Below are positions 46,167 to 54,654 of a DNA stretch of 64,000 bases, piece after piece. The notes beneath the pieces are model-generated. The model saw only the letters and a program-made list of their open reading frames with translations. It was not told the DNA's origin and did not search any database. Made by a program: the position numbers and the translations under genes. Positions within the stretch are counted from its first letter, which is position 1. Each line of letters begins with the position of its first letter. The DNA is from Variovorax sp. dw_308 (GTDB lineage Bacteria > Pseudomonadota > Gammaproteobacteria > Burkholderiales > Burkholderiaceae_C), in NCBI RefSeq assembly GCF_019207085.1, contig NZ_JAATOM010000010.1, forward strand, positions 62,001-126,000. Reading direction: 5' to 3'.

Positions 46167-47555
46167 ATGACCCTGACAGCCGCTCCTCTCCGTCTTTCCA
46201 CGACTTCAGCCACCTTCGAGGCCGATTTCAAGGCGCGGCTGCATTGGTCCGCGGATGCCGATGCGGCCATCGAGAAAGTGGTGGCGGACGTGCTGGCCGA
46301 TGTGCGCCAGCGCGGTGATGCCGCGGTGCTGGAATACACGCGTCGTTTCGACGGCCTGGAAGCGGCGTCGATGCACGACCTGGAACTGACGCAGTCCGAT
46401 TTCAAGGAAGCCTTCGATTCGCTGCCGCTCGCGCAGCGCGATGCCTTGCAGGCGGCAGCGGCGCGTGTGCGCAGCTATCACGAGGCCCAGAAAAAGGCGA
46501 GCGGCGAAAGCTGGACCTACCGCGACGCCGACGGCACCCTGCTCGGACAGAAGGTGACGCCGCTGGATCGCGTCGGCATCTACGTGCCGGGCGGAAAGGC
46601 GGCCTATCCGTCGAGCCTGCTGATGAACGCGATTCCGGCGCACGTGGCCGGCGTCGGCGAGATCATCATGGTCGTGCCCACGCCCGCGAAGGGCAGCGTG
46701 GCGACCGGCGGGTCAGGGAACGCCGGCTCGTCGAAGGGCGAACGCAACGTGCTTGTCCTTGCCGCCGCCTACGTGGCCGGCGTCACGCGCGCATTCACCA
46801 TCGGCGGCGCGCAGGCCGTCGCAGCGCTGGCCTATGGCACCGAAACCATTCCGGCCGTCGACAAGATCACCGGCCCCGGCAATGCGTACGTGGCCGCGGC
46901 CAAGCGCCGCGTGTTCGGCACCGTCGGCATCGACATGATCGCCGGCCCGAGCGAGATCCTGGTCCTGGCCGATGGCAGCACGCCACCCGATTGGGTCGCC
47001 ATGGACCTGTTCAGCCAAGCCGAGCACGACGAACTGGCGCAGAGCATCCTGCTGTGCCCCGATGCGGCCTACATCGACGCGGTGCAGGATTCCATCGACA
47101 AGTTGCTGCCGCAGATGCCGCGCGCCGACATCATCACTGCCTCGCTCAATGGTCGCGGCGCGCTGATCCAGACGCGCAATATGGAAGAGGCCTGCGCCAT
47201 CAGCAACCGCATCGCGCCCGAGCACCTGGAAGTCAGCAGCCACGAGCCGCATCGCTGGGAGCCGCTGCTCAAGCATGCCGGCGCGATCTTCCTTGGCGCC
47301 TTCACGAGCGAGAGCCTGGGCGATTACTGCGCCGGCCCGAACCATGTGCTGCCGACCTCCGGCACGGCGCGCTTTTCGTCGCCGCTGGGCGTCTACGATT
47401 TCCAGAAGCGCTCCAGCCTGATCGAGGTCAGCGCGCAGGGCGCCCGGGTGCTGGGCCCGATCGCGGCGGAACTGGCCTACGGCGAAGGGCTGCAGGCCCA
47501 CGCGCGCGCGGCGGAAATGCGACTGGAGCCGGTGCCGTCGTCAGCCAAAGAATAA
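46167..47555 (+). CDS. hisD: histidinol dehydrogenase
   Basis: A 462-residue zinc enzyme for the last two oxidations of histidine synthesis. Key parts are VPGGKAAYPSSLLMNAIPA, FTIGGAQAVAALAYGTE, KITGPGNAYVAAAKR, the zinc-ligand region DLFSQAEHDE and the catalytic APEHLEV with SGTARFSSPLGVYDF. After MVVPTP there is a short Gly/Ser-rich insert (about residues 175-190) that most HisD lack. Confidence 0.96.
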   Translation: MTLTAAPLRLSTTSATFEADFKARLHWSADADAAIEKVVADVLADVRQRGDAAVLEYTRRFDGLEAASMHDLELTQSDFKEAFDSLPLAQRDALQAAAARVRSYHEAQKKASGESWTYRDADGTLLGQKVTPLDRVGIYVPGGKAAYPSSLLMNAIPAHVAGVGEIIMVVPTPAKGSVATGGSGNAGSSKGERNVLVLAAAYVAGVTRAFTIGGAQAVAALAYGTETIPAVDKITGPGNAYVAAAKRRVFGTVGIDMIAGPSEILVLADGSTPPDWVAMDLFSQAEHDELAQSILLCPDAAYIDAVQDSIDKLLPQMPRADIITASLNGRGALIQTRNMEEACAISNRIAPEHLEVSSHEPHRWEPLLKHAGAIFLGAFTSESLGDYCAGPNHVLPTSGTARFSSPLGVYDFQKRSSLIEVSAQGARVLGPIAAELAYGEGLQAHARAAEMRLEPVPSSAKE

Positions 47556-47575
47556 GAGCTTCCCGGGAGAGACAA

Positions 47576-48409
47576 ATGATCCGATCAAGGACGAAAGCCG
47601 GGTGGCCTCGGCGCCTGATGGCCATTGGCATCGCCGGGCTGCTCGCCACGTGCGCGCAACTGCCGCAGGCCCCGCGCGCGCAGGATCCGAATTCGCAGGT
47701 GACCGCGGGCATCCCCGCGCTTGCGCCGGCGGCAGGCGCCAGCGCCTCCCCGGGCGCGGGCATCGTGTCGCCCACAAGACCGCTCCTGGTTGCGCGCCTC
47801 ACGCCGACGCAGCCGGATCAACTGGCCTCGATCGCCTACAGCGACGCGGCCGTGCTGCGTCGTTCCCTCGGCAAGACCGTTGATCGGCGGATGAACCTGG
47901 AGCTCGCGCAAGGCAACATCGAATGGTCGGTGGTGGACGACTACAAGCGGCCGTTGCCGCTGCTGCGTTCGCGCCGTGGTGACGGCGCATTCCAGTTGGG
48001 CGTGACTGAAGGGGCGCCTTTCTGCCTGGTGTTCCGCAACCTGGGCGAGCGCAACTATGAAGTCGTCGCCACGGTCGACGGCCTGGACGTGCTGGGCGGC
48101 AAGGCGGGCAGCACGACCCACCGGGGCTACCTGCTGGCTGCCCATGACGAACTGGTCATCAAGGGGTTCCGCAAGAGCAGCGACGCCGTGGCGCCGTTCC
48201 GTTTCGCCGCGCCCCGCCGCGCGCATGCTGGCAAGACCGAGGTCGGCGATGGCGGCGGCGTCGGCGTGCTGGATGTGTCGGTCTTCCGGCTCGGTGAAGT
48301 CGACGCACCCGCATCGCAACGCACCGCCGCGCTTCAAGGGCAGCAGATCGACCTGTTCCCGATCGGCGTGCGCTCCGGCAGCGCATCGCCGCCTCGCCAG
48401 CGAAACTGA
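47576..48409 (+). CDS. hypothetical lipoprotein within the his cluster
   Basis: A 277-residue protein that I do not recognise. The start has GGGAGAG five to eleven bases upstream. A basic N terminus, a hydrophobic core and LLATC (Cys at about 26) look like a lipoprotein signal, with Thr at -1 being unusual. A Pro/Ala-rich linker (30-70) is followed by a compact beta-rich domain (about 85-250) with FCLVFRNLGERNYEVVATVDGLDVL. The Cys in APFCLVF is single. Same direction and tight spacing suggest it is transcribed with the his genes, but no link to histidine synthesis is evident. Confidence 0.65.
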   Translation: MIRSRTKAGWPRRLMAIGIAGLLATCAQLPQAPRAQDPNSQVTAGIPALAPAAGASASPGAGIVSPTRPLLVARLTPTQPDQLASIAYSDAAVLRRSLGKTVDRRMNLELAQGNIEWSVVDDYKRPLPLLRSRRGDGAFQLGVTEGAPFCLVFRNLGERNYEVVATVDGLDVLGGKAGSTTHRGYLLAAHDELVIKGFRKSSDAVAPFRFAAPRRAHAGKTEVGDGGGVGVLDVSVFRLGEVDAPASQRTAALQGQQIDLFPIGVRSGSASPPRQRN

Positions 48410-48441
48410 GTCGCCGCCTGGCAAGAACCCACCGATCCTTC

Positions 48442-48831
48442 ATGAGCACCCTCGCCCCCGTCTCACTCGCACGTTGCCGTCCGACAGTTCGCGCCGCCGT
48501 CCTGCTGGCGCTGCTGACATGCGGCGCCATGGCGCACGCCATGTCGATCCGCGAAATGCGCACGCTCGAAGCCACCGAGAAGGACGGCAAGGCCTACGCG
48601 GGCTACTACCTCGTCGGCGTCCTCGAAGGGCTGCGCGAGGCCAGCGATGCCGAGCGGCGCGCCGGCCGAAAGCCCCTGTTCTGCGTCGGCGAGCGGCGCC
48701 TTGAGCCGGCCATGGCCCGTTCCCTCTACCAAGGTGAGCTCGCCCGCAACGCCGACAGCTACGAAGCCGACATGCCGGTGCAACTGGTCATGTCGAATGC
48801 ATTGCAAAGCAGCTACCGCTGCACCCAATGA
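48442..48831 (+). CDS. hypothetical secreted protein, Rap1a/Tai-like
   Basis: A 129-residue protein with a Sec signal peptide (cleavage near AMAHA, residue 33). The mature part has helix GYYLVGVLEGLREA, a Cys in FCVGE and a terminal Cys in RCTQ. This helix-Cys-helix-Cys layout resembles the Rap1a/Tai immunity-protein fold, which is also found in many orphan secreted proteins; the assignment is tentative. It overlaps hisC by four bases. Confidence 0.6.
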   Translation: MSTLAPVSLARCRPTVRAAVLLALLTCGAMAHAMSIREMRTLEATEKDGKAYAGYYLVGVLEGLREASDAERRAGRKPLFCVGERRLEPAMARSLYQGELARNADSYEADMPVQLVMSNALQSSYRCTQ

Positions 48832-49931
48832 ACACTGAAATGAACGCTCCACAGACCCAGGCCGGCGCGCTCGGCCGCATCCGCGCCGACGTCCAATCCA
48901 TGCACGCCTATGCGGTGCAGGACGCGCGCGGGCTGCTCAAGCTCGACGCGATGGAAAACCCCTTCGGCCTGCCGCCTGCGCTGCAGGCCGCGCTGGGCCA
49001 GCGCCTGGGCGCACTCGCGCTGAACCGCTACCCCGGCGATCGCGGCAACGACCTCAAGCGGGCGCTCGCCGCCCACGCCGGCATGCCCGCAGGCTTCGAC
49101 CTGATGCTCGGCAATGGCTCCGACGAATTGATCTCCCTGCTGGCCATCGCCTGCGACCTGCCGGGCGCCACCGTCATGGCGCCGGTGCCCGGCTTCGTGA
49201 TGTACGCGATGAGCGCGCAACTGCAGGGCCTGAAGTTCGTCGGCGTGCCGCTCACGGCCGATTTCGAACTCGACCAGGAAGCCATGCTGGCCGCCATCGC
49301 GCAGGAAAAGCCGGCGATCGTCTACCTCGCCTACCCCAACAACCCGACCGCCAACCTCTGGGACGAAGCCGTCATCGACCGCATCATCGCGGCGCAGGGC
49401 GAGCAGGGCGGCCTGGTCGTCATCGACGAGGCCTACCAGCCATTCGCAGGCAAGAGCTACATCGGCAAGGCTGCACAGCATAGCCACGTGCTGCTGATGC
49501 GCACGCTGAGCAAGTTCGGCCTGGCGGGCGTGCGGCTCGGCTACCTCGTGGGGCCGGCCGCGCTCATCGCCGAGATCGACAAGGTGCGCCCGCCCTACAA
49601 CATCAGCGTGCTCAACTGCGAATGCGCGCTGTTCGCGCTGGAGCATGCGGATGTGTTCGATGCGCAGGCCGCGCAGATCCGCGCCGAGCGTGCGCGCATC
49701 CTCCTGGCGCTGGGCCGGCTGACCGCCGTGAAGAGCTGGCCGAGCGACGCCAACATGGTGCTGATCCGTGTACCCGATGCGACAAAGACCTTCGAAGGAC
49801 TGAAGGCTCGCGGGGTGCTCATCAAGAACGTTTCTAGAATGCACCCCTTGCTGGCCAACTGCCTGCGCCTCACGGTCGGGACTTCCGGCGAAAATGCGCA
49901 GATGCTGGCAGCACTCGAAGCATCCTTATGA
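48828..49931 (+). CDS. hisC: histidinol-phosphate aminotransferase
   Basis: A 367-residue PLP-dependent aminotransferase of fold type I. Conserved features are LDAMENPFGLP, GNGSDELISLL, YPNNPTANLW, VIDEAYQPFAG and the PLP lysine in RTLSKFGLAGVRLGY. The ATG overlaps the stop of the preceding gene, and its own stop overlaps hisB. Confidence 0.96.
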   Translation: MNTEMNAPQTQAGALGRIRADVQSMHAYAVQDARGLLKLDAMENPFGLPPALQAALGQRLGALALNRYPGDRGNDLKRALAAHAGMPAGFDLMLGNGSDELISLLAIACDLPGATVMAPVPGFVMYAMSAQLQGLKFVGVPLTADFELDQEAMLAAIAQEKPAIVYLAYPNNPTANLWDEAVIDRIIAAQGEQGGLVVIDEAYQPFAGKSYIGKAAQHSHVLLMRTLSKFGLAGVRLGYLVGPAALIAEIDKVRPPYNISVLNCECALFALEHADVFDAQAAQIRAERARILLALGRLTAVKSWPSDANMVLIRVPDATKTFEGLKARGVLIKNVSRMHPLLANCLRLTVGTSGENAQMLAALEASL

Positions 49932-50557
49932 ACACCCCCACGGCACCCGAGGCAGTCGTCGCGGCCGGCGCACGCAGCGCGACCGTCACCCGCAACACCG
50001 CCGAGACAAAAATCACCGTCAGCGTCAATCTGGACGGCAGCGGCAAGGCCAGGCTCTCGACCGGCATCGGCTTCTTCGACCACATGCTCGACCAGATCGC
50101 CCGCCACGGCCTGATCGACCTCGACATCGACTGCAAGGGCGACCTGCACATCGACGGCCACCACACGGTGGAAGACGTCGGCATCACGCTGGGCCAGGCC
50201 GTCTTCAAGGCGGTCGGCGACAAGAAGGGCATCCGCCGCTACGGCCATGCCTACGTGCCGCTCGACGAGGCGCTCAGCCGGGTGGTCATCGATTTTTCCG
50301 GCCGGCCGGGGCTGGAAATGCACGTGCCCTTCACCAGCGGCATGATCGGCACCTTCGACAGCCAGCTCACCTACGAATTCTTCCAGGGCTTTGCCAACCA
50401 TGCCCTGGTCACGCTGCACATCGACAACCTCAAGGGCGTGAATGCGCACCACCAGTGCGAAACCGTGTTCAAGGCCTTTGCGCGCGCCTTGCGCGGCGCG
50501 CTCGAACTCGATCCGCGTTCTGCCGGCGTCATTCCCTCGACCAAGGGCTCCCTCTGA
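49928..50557 (+). CDS. hisB: imidazoleglycerol-phosphate dehydratase
   Basis: A 209-residue monofunctional dehydratase (no phosphatase domain). The two metal-binding motifs are FFDHMLDQIARHG with DGHHTVEDVG, and NAHHQCETVFKAFARAL. It is coupled to hisC by ATGA overlap. Confidence 0.97.
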   Translation: MNTPTAPEAVVAAGARSATVTRNTAETKITVSVNLDGSGKARLSTGIGFFDHMLDQIARHGLIDLDIDCKGDLHIDGHHTVEDVGITLGQAVFKAVGDKKGIRRYGHAYVPLDEALSRVVIDFSGRPGLEMHVPFTSGMIGTFDSQLTYEFFQGFANHALVTLHIDNLKGVNAHHQCETVFKAFARALRGALELDPRSAGVIPSTKGSL

Positions 50558-50609
50558 AAATTTCCAGCTTGTCCGGATTGCGGCGACCCTCCTGCCCGCG
50601 CGCCCTGCC

Positions 50610-51266
50610 ATGAATTCAACAGCGAACACCGTCGCGGTGGTGGACTACGGCATGGGCAATCTGCGCTCGGTTTCGCAGGCCGTGCAGCATGCGGCCGACC
50701 AGGTCGGCGTGCAGGTCTTCGTCACGTCCGACCCGGAAGTGGTGCGCAAGGCCACCCGCGTGGTGCTGCCGGGGCAGGGCGCCATGCCCGACTGCATGCG
50801 CGAATTGCGCGATTCCGGCCTGCAGGAATCGGTGCTCGAGGCGGCCGCCAGCAAGCCCCTGTTCGGCGTGTGTGTCGGCATGCAGATGCTGCTGTCGTCC
50901 AGCGACGAGGGGCCGACCGATGGCCTCGGGTTGATTCCGGGGCGCGTCGTCAAGTTCGATCTCGCTGGCCGCACCCAGCCCGACGGCAGCCGCTTCAAGG
51001 TGCCCCAGATGGGTTGGAACCAGGTCACGCAGGCGCAGCCGCACCCCGTGTGGGCGGGTGTACCCGACAACAGCTACTTCTATTTCGTGCACAGTTTCTA
51101 CGCACGCCCCGCCGACGTGAAGCACAGCGTGGGCGAAGCCGACTACGGTTCGCGCTTTACGGCGGCCATCGCACGCGATAATATTTTTGCGACCCAGTTC
51201 CACCCTGAAAAGAGTGCGGACCACGGGTTGCAGCTCTACCGCAACTTCCTCCACTGGAACCCTTAA
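50610..51266 (+). CDS. hisH: imidazole glycerol phosphate synthase, glutaminase subunit
   Basis: A 218-residue class I glutamine amidotransferase that supplies ammonia to HisF. VVDYGMGNLRS opens the domain, the nucleophile is Cys88 in FGVCVGMQML, and the His/Glu pair is in TQFHPEKS. Its partner hisF lies 6.7 kb away, on the far side of the symporter module. Confidence 0.96.
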   Translation: MNSTANTVAVVDYGMGNLRSVSQAVQHAADQVGVQVFVTSDPEVVRKATRVVLPGQGAMPDCMRELRDSGLQESVLEAAASKPLFGVCVGMQMLLSSSDEGPTDGLGLIPGRVVKFDLAGRTQPDGSRFKVPQMGWNQVTQAQPHPVWAGVPDNSYFYFVHSFYARPADVKHSVGEADYGSRFTAAIARDNIFATQFHPEKSADHGLQLYRNFLHWNP

Positions 51267-51290
51267 AGCCTCCCTCCGGGTTGCCTTGCC

Positions 51291-52037
51291 ATGCTGCTGA
51301 TTCCCGCCATCGATCTCAAGGACGGTCACTGTGTTCGCCTCAAACAGGGCGACATGGACCAGTCCACCATCTTCAGTGAAGACCCGGCCGCGATGGCGCG
51401 CAAGTGGCTCGACGCCGGCGCACGCCGCCTGCACCTGGTCGACCTGAATGGCGCCTTCGCCGGCAAGCCGCAGAACCATGCCGCCATCCGCGCGATCCTG
51501 CGTGCCGTGGGCGACGAAATCCCGGTGCAGCTCGGCGGCGGTATCCGCGACCTCGACACCATCGAGCGCTACATCGACGACGGCCTGCGCTACGTGATCA
51601 TCGGCACTGCCGCGGTCAAGAACCCGGGTTTCCTGAAGGACGCCTGCAGTGCCTTCGGCGGGCACATCATCGTCGGACTCGACGCGAAGGACGGCAAGGT
51701 TGCCACCGATGGCTGGAGCAAGCTGACCGGCCACGAAGTCTCCGACCTCGGCAAGAAGTTCGAGGACTACGGCGTCGAATCGATCATCTACACCGACATC
51801 GGCCGCGACGGCATGCTCTCGGGCATCAACATCGAGGCCACGGTGCGCCTGGCGCAGGCGCTGACGATCCCGGTGATCGCATCGGGCGGCCTGTCGAACA
51901 TGGCCGACATCGAGAAGCTCTGCGCCGTCGAACCGGATGGCGTCGAAGGCGTGATCTGCGGCCGCGCGATCTATTCGGGTGACCTCGACTTCGCCGCCGC
52001 GCAGGCACGCGCCGACGAACTGGCCGACGCCGCCTGA
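51291..52037 (+). CDS. hisA: phosphoribosylformimino-AICAR ribotide isomerase
   Basis: A 248-residue TIM-barrel isomerase. Phosphate-binding and catalytic blocks are PAIDLKDGHCVRLKQGD (with the first catalytic Asp), QLGGGIRDLDTIERYID, YTDIGRDGM (second Asp) and IASGGLSNMADIEKL. It is the last his gene before the inserted minus-strand module; its end faces the module terminator. Confidence 0.97.
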   Translation: MLLIPAIDLKDGHCVRLKQGDMDQSTIFSEDPAAMARKWLDAGARRLHLVDLNGAFAGKPQNHAAIRAILRAVGDEIPVQLGGGIRDLDTIERYIDDGLRYVIIGTAAVKNPGFLKDACSAFGGHIIVGLDAKDGKVATDGWSKLTGHEVSDLGKKFEDYGVESIIYTDIGRDGMLSGINIEATVRLAQALTIPVIASGGLSNMADIEKLCAVEPDGVEGVICGRAIYSGDLDFAAAQARADELADAA

Positions 52038-52055
52038 ACCCGGCCGCATACGCAG

Positions 52056-52092
52056 GACAAAATAGGGCCCGCAACCGTTGCAGGTGCGGGCC
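52056..52092 (-). terminator. intrinsic terminator of the first SBP/symporter module
   Basis: GGCCCGCA (52066-52073) and TGCGGGCC (52085-52092) pair over eight bases. Read on the minus strand the stem is followed by CTATTTTGTCC, so it ends transcription of the binding-protein gene that stops at 52119. The U-run is on the minus strand only. Confidence 0.7.
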
Positions 52093-52118
52093 GTGCGTGA
52101 CTTCGGCGGCGTCTTCCT

Positions 52119-53069
52119 TTATTCCGACTTGACCGACATGGTCTGGAGGATCGTTTCGAGCTGCGGGCTCATCGGCAGGTCGAGGCTGGTGCCCGATGGC
52201 AGCTTGCGCAGGAACCAGCGCTTGTACTGGCGCTCGATCTCTCCCTCTTGCGCGAGCATCTGGAACGATTCATTGATGAGCTTGGACATCTGTGGATCGT
52301 CCTTCCGGAACATCACGCCGTAGGGGTCGTACGAGAGGAAGTCGCCGACCACCTCGTAGTCGCTCTGGCCCCTGGATGCGGCCTTGTCCTCGGCGATGAA
52401 GCCGTAGAGCAGTACGTCGTCGGTCGCAAAGGCGTCGGCCTTGCCTGCCTTCACGAGGCTGAACGATTCGGCATGGTCGGCCGACACCACGATGTTCAGG
52501 TTGAGCTTGAAGCGTTCCGACAAGTCCTTCATGGTCTTCTCGTTGGTGGTGCCCGAGGTCACCGCCACGGTCTTGCCGGCCAGGTCGCGATAGCCCTTCA
52601 CGGGCGAACCCTTCTTCACCAGCAGCTTGGTGCCCGAGACAAACATCGTCGGCGAGAAGGCGACGCGCTTTTGCCGTTCCAGGTTGTTCGTGGTCGAGCC
52701 GCATTCCATGTCCACCTGCCCGTTGGCCACCGCGTCGATGCGCGAGGCCGACGTCACCGGCACCCACCTGATCGCGAGCGTCTTGTGGACCGCATCGCCC
52801 ATGGCGTCGACAAGCTGCCTGCACAACTCGATCGAGTAGCCGATGGGCTCCTTGCGGCTGTTGAGGTACGAGAACGGGACCGACGACTCGCGATAGCCGA
52901 CAGTCACCGCGCCGGCGCTGCGGACCTTGGCCAGCGTGCCGCTGAGAGCCGAGTCGGCCTGCGCCTGGGCGCTGGCCATGCCGGCGGCCAGGGCCGTGGC
53001 TGCAAGAAGCCCCGCAGCCATCGTTCCCTTCGCCAGCCTCCATGCCGAGCATGCGAAGTTCATGGTCAT
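52119..53069 (-). CDS. GltI-like glutamate/aspartate solute-binding protein, copy 1
   Basis: A 316-residue periplasmic binding protein. A Sec signal peptide ends near ASAQAQ (residue 36). The mature part keeps GltI ligand motifs: RESSVPFSY, ASRIDAV, MECGSTTNNLERQK, VTSGTTNE and ADHAESF, so glutamate or aspartate is the likely ligand. It begins two bases after the stop of the symporter gene, and no ABC permease or ATPase gene is close. The second copy is at 54655-55572. ATG 53063 is an alternative start. Confidence 0.88.
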   Translation of the reverse strand: MTMNFACSAWRLAKGTMAAGLLAATALAAGMASAQAQADSALSGTLAKVRSAGAVTVGYRESSVPFSYLNSRKEPIGYSIELCRQLVDAMGDAVHKTLAIRWVPVTSASRIDAVANGQVDMECGSTTNNLERQKRVAFSPTMFVSGTKLLVKKGSPVKGYRDLAGKTVAVTSGTTNEKTMKDLSERFKLNLNIVVSADHAESFSLVKAGKADAFATDDVLLYGFIAEDKAASRGQSDYEVVGDFLSYDPYGVMFRKDDPQMSKLINESFQMLAQEGEIERQYKRWFLRKLPSGTSLDLPMSPQLETILQTMSVKSE

Positions 53070-53071
53070 GC

Positions 53072-54388
53072 TCAGGCGTGCGCCGGCTGGGCCGTGGTGG
53101 CCGCGCTGGTCGCGGCTTCGGCGTCGAGCAGCTTCGCATTCGCGGCAGCCTGTGCTTCCGGCAGCAGTTCGCCCTCCCACTTGGCGACCACGGCCGTGGC
53201 GAGCGAGTTGCCGACCGCGTTGGTGGCCGAGCGACCCATGTCGAGGAAGGTGTCCACGCCCAGGATCAGCAGCAGGCCAGCCTCGGGGATGTTGAACTGG
53301 TTCAGTGTCGCCGCGATCACCACCAGCGAGGCGCGCGGCACGCCGGCCATGCCTTTCGACGTGAGCATCAGGATCAGCAGCATCGTGATCTGCGTGCCGA
53401 GCGACAACGGGATGTTGTAGGCCTGCGCGATGAACAGCACGGCGAAGGTGCAATACATCATCGAGCCGTCGAGGTTGAACGAGTAGCCCATCGGCATCAC
53501 GAAGCTGGAGATCTTGCGCTTGACGCCGAAGCGGTCGAGTGCGTCCAGGATCTTCGGATAGGCCGCCTCGGAACTCGCGGTGGCAAAGGACAGCAGGAAG
53601 GCTTCCTTGATGAGCACCAGCAGCTTGAACACGCGCGGGCCCAGGAACAGGAAGCCGGCGCCGATCAACACGGCCCACAGCACGAACAAGCCGAGGTAGA
53701 AGTCGCCCATGAAGACCGCGAACTTCAGCAGGATCTCCAGGCCGTTGACGGACACGGTGGCCGCCATCGCGGCCATCACGGCCAGCGGCGCCAGCTTCAT
53801 CACGTAGCCGGTGATCTTGAGCATCGCGTGCGAGAGCTCGTCGATCGCATTCACGAGTGTCTTGGCCTTTTCACCCAGCGACGCCAGCGCCACGCCGAAG
53901 AACATCGAGAACACGACGATCTGCAGGATCTCGTTGTTGGCCATGGCCTCCGCAAACGACTTGGGCACGAGGTGGCTCACGAAGTCCTTCAGCGTGAACT
54001 TGGAGGTGGCCAGGTTGGCCGAGGCGCCGATGTCCGGCAGCGGCAGCCCCAGGTTGTGGCCCGGCTGCAGCAGGTTGGCCATGATGAGGCCGAGAATGAG
54101 CGAGACCAGCGAGGCGGTCACGAACCACCCCAGCGCCTTGCCGAACACGCGCCCGACCGAGGCAGCGTCTCCCATATGCGCGATGCCCACGACCAGCGTC
54201 GAGAACACCAGCGGGCCGATCAGCATCTTGATCAAGCGCAGGAACACATCCGACATGATCGAGATATAGCCCGCGATTTCAGCGGCAGCCTTCTTGTCCG
54301 GAAAGCTCTTGAAAACCATGTAGCCCAGCACGATCCCGATCACCATCGCGATCAGGATCCATACGGCCGCAGGTATTTTTTTCTTCAT
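53072..54388 (-). CDS. DAACS-family dicarboxylate/amino acid:cation symporter, copy 1
   Basis: A 438-residue inner membrane secondary transporter of the GltP/DctA family. HP1 is marked by TASSEAAYPKILDAL, TM7 by SFNLDGSMMY, HP2 by KGMAGVPRASLVVIAATL and TM8 by VDTFLDMGRSATNAVGNS. The Asp and Arg in LDMGR match amino-acid transporters such as GltPh rather than the DctA form. Asn replaces the sodium-site Asp after G, suggesting changed cation coupling. It forms a two-gene unit with the binding protein. The C-terminal tail (35 residues, Ala/Glu rich) differs from copy 2. Confidence 0.93.
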   Translation of the reverse strand: MKKKIPAAVWILIAMVIGIVLGYMVFKSFPDKKAAAEIAGYISIMSDVFLRLIKMLIGPLVFSTLVVGIAHMGDAASVGRVFGKALGWFVTASLVSLILGLIMANLLQPGHNLGLPLPDIGASANLATSKFTLKDFVSHLVPKSFAEAMANNEILQIVVFSMFFGVALASLGEKAKTLVNAIDELSHAMLKITGYVMKLAPLAVMAAMAATVSVNGLEILLKFAVFMGDFYLGLFVLWAVLIGAGFLFLGPRVFKLLVLIKEAFLLSFATASSEAAYPKILDALDRFGVKRKISSFVMPMGYSFNLDGSMMYCTFAVLFIAQAYNIPLSLGTQITMLLILMLTSKGMAGVPRASLVVIAATLNQFNIPEAGLLLILGVDTFLDMGRSATNAVGNSLATAVVAKWEGELLPEAQAAANAKLLDAEAATSAATTAQPAHA

Positions 54389-54448
54389 TCTTCCCCCCTC
54401 TGTTTTGCTTTGTAGTGAAACTGGACTTGCAGTCCGGCAGCGATTTCA

Positions 54449-54464
54449 TGTCAAAACCGTGCCA
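54449..54464 (-). promoter_or_regulatory. possible promoter of module 1, with a sigma-54-like TGGCACG
   Basis: On the minus strand TGGCACGGTTTTGACA lies about 60 bases before the symporter ATG. TGGCACG matches the sigma-54 -24 element; the -12 element is degraded. TTGACA within it is a perfect sigma-70 -35 but has no good -10. A GGACT-TGC-AGTCC hairpin (54423-54435) lies downstream in the leader. Confidence 0.3.
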
Positions 54465-54654
54465 TCGCCAACAGCCAGTCATGCAAATCATGCCTGTGGT
54501 TATGCAGGCGGCGGCCATATGTGGGGCTTGGCGCCAAGGGGTTCGGGTAAACGACAACGCGTGTTTCGCGCCGATTGCAACGCGGAAACAATCAGGCAAA
54601 ACTGCAAACGCGCCGGCAAGGGCGGGAGGCGCGAGGCGGGAGGGCGCCGTGCAG

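Noticed and set aside
53072..54388. Naming the symporter genes dctA
   Set aside because: The TM8 motif LDMGR and the adjoining GltI-like binding protein favour an amino-acid substrate; DctA would predict C4-dicarboxylates, so the symbol was withheld.
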